From: JBCCQL01 sp039414355
GTDB lineage: Bacteria; Planctomycetota; Planctomycetia; Pirellulales; Lacipirellulaceae
Reading direction: 5' to 3'
Assembly (NCBI GenBank): GCA_039414355.1
Contig: JBCDJN010000112.1
Coordinates: 1-16,403 of the forward strand
DNA: 16,403 nt
Both the position numbers and the translations under genes were made by a program. Shown here piece by piece: positions 12,755-16,403 of the stretch (positions within the stretch are counted from its first letter, which is position 1; each line of letters begins with the position of its first letter). Under the pieces are notes generated by a model that had not been told where the DNA came from, did not search any database, and saw nothing but the letters and a program-made list of their open reading frames with translations.

Positions 12755-14404
12755 TCAGCCGCCGGCGGCCAGTCGCTGGGCCTCTTGGTGCTGCGACCAA
12801 CTGCTGTAGCCGCCGCTCAGGTTGCTGGCGTCGCGGCCGTGCTGGGCGAGGAGTCGCGTCGCCAGGTAGCCGCGGATGCCCACCTTGCAGTAGGCCACCA
12901 CGGGCCGGTCGGCGGGGACTTCGTCAAGCCGTTCCCGCAGCTCCTCGATTGGGATGTTCACCGCTCGCGGCAAGGCGCCCGCTTTGTGCTCCGCCGGCGA
13001 ACGGACATCTAGCACCAGCGGCTCGTCGCCAATCGCGTCGGCGTGCACCTGCCGTTGGTCGCCTCGCAATACGCCCGCCGCGACAAAGCCGGCCATGTTG
13101 ACCGGGTCTTTGGCGGAGCCGTACTGCGGCGCGTAGCAGAGCTCGGCTTCTTCGAGATCGTAGACAGAGAGCCCCGCCTGGATCGCGGTGGCGAGGACGT
13201 CGATCCGCTTGTCGACCCCGGCGCCACCCACCGCCTGGGCGCCGAGCACGCGGCCATCGGTCGGCGCAAAGAGCAGCTTCAACGAGAACGGCTCGGCACC
13301 CGGGTAGTAGCCGGCGTGGCTCGCGGGGTGGATGCACACCTTGTCGTACTCGATCGCCTCGGCCCGGCACGCCTTCTCGCTCAGACCGGTCATCGCCGCA
13401 GTGCTCTCGAAGCAACCAACCACAGCGGTTCCCTGGACTCCGCGGAAGCCGACTTCGCGACCAAAGATGTGATCGGCGGCAATCCTGCCCTGGCGGTTCG
13501 CCGGGCCGGCAAGCGGCGCCTGGGCCGGCTTGCCCGTGATGGCGCTGGTGGTCTGCACCGCGTCGCCCACGGCGTAGATGTCGGGGTCGGAAGTCTGCAT
13601 GCTCGGCGAGACAACAATCCCGCCGCGCTGCCCAACGGCCAAACCGGCGTCGCTCGCCAGGTCGCTCTCCGGCCGCACACCGATGGCGAGGATGACGACG
13701 CCCGCCTCGAGGCTCCCGCCGCTCTTCAGCGTTAACGTGGCGGCGCTCGGACCGTCTTCGATGGCGGTCACCTCGTCGCCCAGCCGCAGGCCGGCGCCGG
13801 CGTCGCGCATCACTTTTGCAAGCGGCGCCACCATCTCGGGGTCCCACGGGCCCAGCACCTGGGGGTTTCGCTCGACGAGCGTGGTCTGAATACCGCGGCG
13901 GACCAGGTTCTCCACCATCTCAACGCCGATGAACCCGCCGCCAACCACCACCGCCCGCTGCGACTCGCCGACAGCGGAGTGGATCTTGTCCGCGTCGGCA
14001 AGGTTGCGGAGCGTGTAAACTCGGGACGAATCGACGCCCGGGATCGGCGGCCGGATCGGCGCGGCGCCGGGCGAGAGGATCAGCTTGTCGAACGACTCCA
14101 CGTATTCACGGTCGGTCTCAAGATCGAGCACGCTGATCCGTTTACGGCCGCGATCGATCCGTTCGACTGACTGCCGGACGCGGACATCGAGCTTGAGCCG
14201 ATCGCGAAGCAGCTCAATCGGCGCCACGAGCAGCTTGTCTCGCGACGCGATCTCCCCGCCGATGTAGTAGGGCATGCCGCAGTTGGCGAACGAGGGGTCG
14301 GGGCCGCGTTCGATCAGCACGATCTCCGCCGACTCATCAAGCCGCCGCGCTCTGGCGGCGGCGCTCGCCCCCCCGGCAACGGCGCCAACGATCACAATCT
14401 TCAT
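12755..14404 (-). CDS. CoA-disulfide reductase / persulfide reductase with C-terminal rhodanese domain
   Basis: A 549-residue flavoprotein of the CoADR-RHD type, which uses NAD(P)H to reduce CoA disulfide, CoA persulfide or polysulfide in the cytoplasm. Domains: FAD-binding Rossmann fold at the N-terminus (VIVGAVAGGASAAARAR); single redox cysteine C42 in SFANCGMPYYIGG, as in the CoADR/NADH-oxidase group, which lacks the CxxC of glutathione reductases; NAD-binding Rossmann GGGFIGVEMVE at about 153-163; FAD motif DIYAVGDAV at about 275; dimerisation domain; and a rhodanese domain at about 455-545 with active-site C506 in YCKVGIRG. Fusion with rhodanese is known from the Bacillus anthracis and Shewanella loihica enzymes. 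It starts 25 nt after the YgaP-like stop, so it is the last gene of the arsR operon. No obvious Shine-Dalgarno precedes the ATG at 14404. Confidence 0.93.
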   Translation of the reverse strand: MKIVIVGAVAGGASAAARARRLDESAEIVLIERGPDPSFANCGMPYYIGGEIASRDKLLVAPIELLRDRLKLDVRVRQSVERIDRGRKRISVLDLETDREYVESFDKLILSPGAAPIRPPIPGVDSSRVYTLRNLADADKIHSAVGESQRAVVVGGGFIGVEMVENLVRRGIQTTLVERNPQVLGPWDPEMVAPLAKVMRDAGAGLRLGDEVTAIEDGPSAATLTLKSGGSLEAGVVILAIGVRPESDLASDAGLAVGQRGGIVVSPSMQTSDPDIYAVGDAVQTTSAITGKPAQAPLAGPANRQGRIAADHIFGREVGFRGVQGTAVVGCFESTAAMTGLSEKACRAEAIEYDKVCIHPASHAGYYPGAEPFSLKLLFAPTDGRVLGAQAVGGAGVDKRIDVLATAIQAGLSVYDLEEAELCYAPQYGSAKDPVNMAGFVAAGVLRGDQRQVHADAIGDEPLVLDVRSPAEHKAGALPRAVNIPIEELRERLDEVPADRPVVAYCKVGIRGYLATRLLAQHGRDASNLSGGYSSWSQHQEAQRLAAGG

Positions 14405-14429
14405 GCGAGCAATCTCGAAGGAGGAGCTT

Positions 14430-14981
14430 TCAAGCCGCGCTGCGCGACGAATTGGCGGCGGGCGGCGTTACGGAGCAGGCAACCCGGTTCCAGGGGGCGC
14501 GGGCGATGAGCATGCCCATGCCGCACGTGTCGGTCACGCCCGCAAACACAAGGCCGGCGCCAACAAACGCCGAGAGGCCAAGCCACGCCGGGTGCAGGAA
14601 GCTCAACGCCACGCCGGCAACCACAAGGCTGCCCGCGGCGATGCGGACCTGGCGTTCCAGCGACATCGCCTTCTTCCCACGCACCACCTCGATACCGGCA
14701 TCGATGCAGGCGAGTGTGCCGCCCTCAACGTTGAACACCTCGGCGACTCCTGCGGCGTCGAGCTTCTCGCACGCCATCTTCCCACGGCCCCCGCTCCGGC
14801 AGACCACGTAGAGCGGCCCTTTTCCGAACTCGCCGGGGTCGAGCCGGTCGAGCGGCTTGTTCTCCGCGCCGGCCACGTGCACCTCGCGAAACTCGGCGGG
14901 CGTGCGGACGTCTATCACGCGGAGAGACGGTGAGTCGCTCAGTCGCCGACCGAACTCGTTGGCGGTGATCGTTGAGTGCAT
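14430..14981 (-). CDS. YgaP-like membrane rhodanese (rhodanese + DUF2892)
   Basis: A 183-residue membrane-anchored sulfurtransferase. Residues 1-~100 form a rhodanese domain (RVIDVRTPAEF at 21-31, active-site loop CRSGGRG with C61, FNVEGGTLACIDAG at 83-96). Residues ~105-165 form a DUF2892 membrane hairpin with two hydrophobic helices (about 112-128 and 132-150) ending TDTCGMGMLIARAPWN. This two-domain layout matches E. coli YgaP, a membrane rhodanese encoded with the ArsR-type regulator YgaV. The last ~15 residues are low-complexity Ala/Ser. In the operon it follows arsR by 112 nt and precedes the CoA-disulfide-reductase-like gene by 25 nt. It would carry persulfide on C61 at the membrane for the reductase or an acceptor. 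Confidence 0.92.
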   Translation of the reverse strand: MHSTITANEFGRRLSDSPSLRVIDVRTPAEFREVHVAGAENKPLDRLDPGEFGKGPLYVVCRSGGRGKMACEKLDAAGVAEVFNVEGGTLACIDAGIEVVRGKKAMSLERQVRIAAGSLVVAGVALSFLHPAWLGLSAFVGAGLVFAGVTDTCGMGMLIARAPWNRVACSVTPPAANSSRSAA

Positions 14982-15021
14982 TGCCGTGTCCTGCCTCGTT
15001 TTTAGTTGATCTGAGACCTGC

Positions 15022-15056
15022 GACTAGGGGTAGTCATGTCGCGACAATCAGACATG
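15022..15056 (-). promoter_or_regulatory. Two adjacent inverted repeats in the arsR-ygaP gap
   Basis: gacta-gggg-tagtc (15022-15035) and catgtc...gacatg (15035-15040 with 15051-15056) sit side by side. The second overlaps a 10-bp perfect palindrome tgtcgcgaca (15037-15046). On the minus strand a run of seven Ts (15068-15062) comes before them, which is the wrong order for a classical terminator. They could be a second regulator site, an mRNA processing or stabilising hairpin, or an attenuator lowering expression of the downstream genes relative to arsR. Confidence 0.4.
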
Positions 15057-15093
15057 TTTGGTTAAAAAAACACAGCCCCTCAATGACTCATTA

Positions 15094-15405
15094 CTACGCA
15101 AATCCGAAACGGTGCTCGATGCACTGTATGATGCTCTCAAGCTGGGGCTCGGCGACGTGGTAATAGACGCGTCGGCCGTCCTTCTTGCTGTCGAGCAAAC
15201 CGCAACGCTGCATCAGCCGCAGGTGCTCACTCGCCATGTGGCTGGGCAGCTCGCAGGCTTCGGCCAACTCGCCAACGGTGAACTCCCCCTGAATCAGCAT
15301 CTGCACCATCCGCAACCGATGCGGGTGGGCGAGCGTCTTCAAGCACTCCGCCGCTTGGGCGAGGCTCTCAAGGTCGGTCAGTCTTGGATACGTGGTCTTT
15401 GGCAT
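15094..15405 (-). CDS. ArsR family transcriptional regulator of the persulfide operon
   Basis: A 103-residue winged-helix ArsR/SmtB-type repressor. The segment LAHPHRLRMVQMLIQGEFTVGELAEACELPSHMASEHLRLM (about 25-65) is the typical core with its recognition helix. The wing follows at LLDSKKDGRRVYYHV (70-84) and a C-terminal dimerisation helix at 87-100. Cysteines are at 21, 51, 68 and 95. C51 sits at the position of the second Cys of the ELCVCDL metal motif, but that motif is not complete. The pattern also differs from the Cys pair of SqrR/BigR as I remember it, so the signal (metal, arsenite or persulfide) is unclear. Co-location with two rhodanese proteins favours sulfane sulfur sensing. The promoter lies so close that the message has little or no leader; a dyad in it is the likely autoregulatory operator. 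Confidence 0.9.
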   Translation of the reverse strand: MPKTTYPRLTDLESLAQAAECLKTLAHPHRLRMVQMLIQGEFTVGELAEACELPSHMASEHLRLMQRCGLLDSKKDGRRVYYHVAEPQLESIIQCIEHRFGFA

Positions 15406-15414
15406 CGGCCTGGA

Positions 15415-15442
15415 ATTATATCGGAATGTTTCGATACGTCAA
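15415..15442 (-). promoter_or_regulatory. Near-consensus sigma70 promoter of the arsR operon
   Basis: On the minus strand TTGACG (15442-15437) and a perfect TATAAT (15420-15415) are separated by 16 bases. This is by far the best promoter in the window. Only 9 bases separate the end of the -10 box from the arsR ATG at 15405, so transcription should begin within 0-3 bases of the start codon. Confidence 0.85.
15419..15436 (-). promoter_or_regulatory. Candidate ArsR operator
   Basis: An 18-bp dyad tatcg-N8-cgata (perfect 5-bp half-sites) fills the spacer and overlaps the upstream end of the -10 box. Position and symmetry suit a dimeric ArsR-type repressor that blocks RNA polymerase, so negative autoregulation of arsR and the two sulfur genes is inferred. 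Confidence 0.65.
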
Positions 15443-15471
15443 TCCAATTCGTCTCGCCCGTAAACGAGAAA

Positions 15472-15504
15472 AGCGGCCCGATCCAAAAGCTGGACCGGGC
15501 CGCT
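15472..15504 (-). terminator. Intrinsic terminator of the cysteine-rich protein gene
   Basis: A 9-bp perfect stem agcggcccg/cgggccgct, extended inward by tcc/gga after one mismatch, closes a 7-base loop. On the minus strand it is followed by TTTTCTCG. It lies 120 bases past the stop of the YTV-type gene and about 30 bases before the arsR promoter, insulating the operon from read-through. Confidence 0.8.
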
Positions 15505-15529
15505 CGAAAGTCTCATTGACCAGCCCCAG

Positions 15530-15580
15530 GCAGTGCCCCCGCTCGCGGGGTTTCCTTTCGCTACGAGGGAAAGGAACTGC
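15530..15580. other. Possible three-way-junction structure in the 3' UTR
   Basis: A short outer pair gcag/ctgc (15530-15533 with 15577-15580) encloses two perfect hairpins: ccccg-ctcg-cgggg (15537-15550) and ttcctttc/gaaaggaa (15552-15559 with 15569-15576, 9-base loop). The element lies between the stop of the cysteine-rich gene and its terminator. It may protect the 3' end or be a fragment of a dispersed repeat; no known RNA family is recognised. Confidence 0.4.
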
Positions 15581-15623
15581 TAAGGCTTCACGCTTCGATC
15601 GTAACTACTCTCAAGGCTGATGC

Positions 15624-16013
15624 TCAGCCGTTGCAGCCACAATCGGCAGCGGGCGCCGCGGGAGCGGCTTCGGCGGGGGCACACGGCGCCGGGCCGCACA
15701 CCTCAACCGGAACCTGCTTGCACACCACGCGGGGCACGCATTTGGTGACCGTGTAGGGCACCTTACGCGGCACGCACTTGTAGACCTTCACGGTCTTCTG
15801 GCAGCAAACCGGCACGCACACGTTGTAGCACACCGTCTTGGTGCGGCACTCCGGCACCATCTTGCAGACCTTGTAGGTGCAGGTCTTGCATTCGGGCACC
15901 ATCTTGCAAACGCGGCAGCACACGGTCTTGGTGCGGCACTCGGGCACCATCCGGCAGACCTTGTAGCAGCAGGTCTTGCACTCGGGAACCATCTTGCAAA
16001 CCTTGTAGCACAC
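15624..16013 (-). CDS. Cysteine-rich YTV-type repeat protein, C-terminal part (downstream of in-frame TGA)
   Basis: This 129-residue frame is the continuation, in the same frame, of the YTV-type protein at 16032-16403, cut off by a TGA at 16034-16032. It holds two 30-residue repeats built from two similar halves (YKVCKMVPECKT / YKVCRMVPECRTKTV), then CVPRKVPYTVTKCVPRVVCKQVPVEVC, and an Ala/Pro-rich tail ending DCGCNG. About one residue in six is cysteine, spaced as CxxxC and ECxT, which suits extracellular disulfide cross-linking. I recall YTV-repeat, Cys-rich proteins as components of the proteinaceous planctomycete cell envelope. The GTG at 16013 has no Shine-Dalgarno and lies inside a repeat, so it is probably not a natural start; the real gene is the longer one. 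The stop is followed by a structured 3' UTR and a terminator. Confidence 0.75.
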   Translation of the reverse strand: MCYKVCKMVPECKTCCYKVCRMVPECRTKTVCCRVCKMVPECKTCTYKVCKMVPECRTKTVCYNVCVPVCCQKTVKVYKCVPRKVPYTVTKCVPRVVCKQVPVEVCGPAPCAPAEAAPAAPAADCGCNG

Positions 16014-16019
16014 GGTCTT
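15840..16019 (-). repeat. Tandem 90-bp coding repeat, two copies
   Basis: Unit 1 at 16019-15930 and unit 2 at 15929-15840 each encode 30 residues beginning KTVC and ending MVPECRT. A third, diverged copy begins at 15839 (KTVCYNVC). Each unit is itself a two-fold duplication of a ~15-residue motif centred on VCKMVPEC. Strong DNA similarity between units indicates recent duplication or gene conversion. Confidence 0.85.
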
Positions 16020-16031
16020 CGTGCACGGCTC

Positions 16032-16403
16032 TCAGACGTACTTCGTGCAGCAGATTTCCTTCGTCGTGCAGCTCGGGACCCAGACCTTCTTGCAGCAGGT
16101 CTTCGGGGCGGTGGTGCAAGCGACCTTGCAGCACGTGCCGGGCTGGTACTCACAGCAGCACGTCTCGGGGTTGTAGACGCACTTGCCGGCCGTGCGAACG
16201 GTGCGGTAGTAGGTCTTGCCCGGGATCGTGTAGCTCTGCGTCTGCCAGCTGCCGCCGTTGACCGTGATGGTCTTCGTGTACGGGACCGCCTTGCGGACGT
16301 GGTAGGTCACCTCGCGGGTGCGGGTTTCCCAGACCGGCTTGTGCACGGTGTAGGTGCGGGTCTTGGTCTCGTAGACCGGCTTCATCACCGTGTAGTTGAT
16401 CTG
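16032..16403 (-). CDS. Cysteine-rich YTV-type repeat protein, upstream part (5' end beyond right edge, ends at in-frame TGA)
   Basis: This frame is open to the right edge (its first visible codons read QINYTVMKPVYETKTR), so the true start lies outside the window. The GTG at 16388 is inside a repeat and is not a credible start. The visible 123 residues contain YTV-type repeats (KTRTYTVHKPVWETRTREVTY), then GKTYYRTVRTAGKCVYNPETCCC and a cysteine-rich run ending ICCTKYV before TGA at 16034-16032. The next in-frame codons read EPCTKTVCYKVC and continue the same protein style for another 130 residues, so the TGA interrupts one gene. Whether this is a nonsense mutation, a sequencing error or a recoded codon cannot be decided from sequence alone. 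Expected location is the cell envelope. Confidence 0.78.
   Translation of the reverse strand, partial: QINYTVMKPVYETKTRTYTVHKPVWETRTREVTYHVRKAVPYTKTITVNGGSWQTQSYTIPGKTYYRTVRTAGKCVYNPETCCCEYQPGTCCKVACTTAPKTCCKKVWVPSCTTKEICCTKYV

Noticed and set aside
15840..16019. CRISPR-like or satellite array
   Set aside because: Only two 90-bp units, both fully coding in one frame with conserved Cys motifs; no spacers.
16032..16034. Selenocysteine codon as the preferred reading
   Set aside because: Only a weak stem can be drawn just after the TGA and there is no Sec machinery in view; mutation or sequencing error is more economical. Kept as a test in the findings.

Overview
The window looks like chromosome from a planctomycete, most likely order Pirellulales. 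The evidence is its high GC content, a DUF1559 prepilin-like protein paired with a small lipoprotein, a BBP7-type outer-membrane barrel, an iduronate-2-sulfatase-like sulfatase, a PEP-CTERM protein, a formaldehyde-activating-enzyme homologue and a cysteine-rich YTV-repeat wall protein. The taxonomic call is inferred from protein families, not from a marker gene.

Left part (1-6100). A pyruvate,phosphate dikinase gene runs off the left edge on the minus strand. It is divergent from a CPBP-type membrane protease (673-1281), which is followed by a small membrane protein (1347-1850) whose last codons lie in a dispersed repeat. Next come a small gene of visibly lower GC with a perfect Shine-Dalgarno (1961-2257), a patch of REP-like inverted repeats (2272-2450), a secreted GH16 glycoside hydrolase (2478-3302, minus), a long-stem inverted repeat (3322-3403) and a DUF2461 protein (3425-4120, minus). 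Divergent from that are an exported SHD1/thioredoxin fusion (4286-5428) and a formaldehyde-activating-enzyme-like protein (5479-6027). The latter ends in a repeat that probably terminates transcription in both directions.

Middle (6100-12750). On the minus strand lie a BBP7 barrel (6102-7394), a lipoprotein (7585-8049) and the DUF1559 prepilin-like protein (8067-9176); the last two are 17 nt apart. On the plus strand lie a sulfatase (9546-11006) and a PEP-CTERM protein with a formylglycine-generating-enzyme-like fold (11210-12211). The gap between these two is rich in inverted repeats (11025-11151). The FGE-like domain has no cysteines, so it is unlikely to mature its sulfatase neighbour. A gene-poor 540-base stretch follows.

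Right part (12755-16403), all minus strand. arsR (15405-15094), a YgaP-like rhodanese/DUF2892 membrane protein (14981-14430) and a CoA-disulfide-reductase/rhodanese fusion (14404-12755) form a probable operon for handling persulfide or sulfane sulfur. Its promoter is nearly consensus sigma70, with a dyad between the -35 and -10 boxes and only 9 nt from the -10 box to the ATG, so the arsR message is probably leaderless. Upstream is a cysteine-rich YTV-type protein with a 90-bp tandem repeat, interrupted by an in-frame TGA and cut by the right edge. Its 3' region carries a clear intrinsic terminator. No tRNA, rRNA, CRISPR array, transposase or phage gene was seen.
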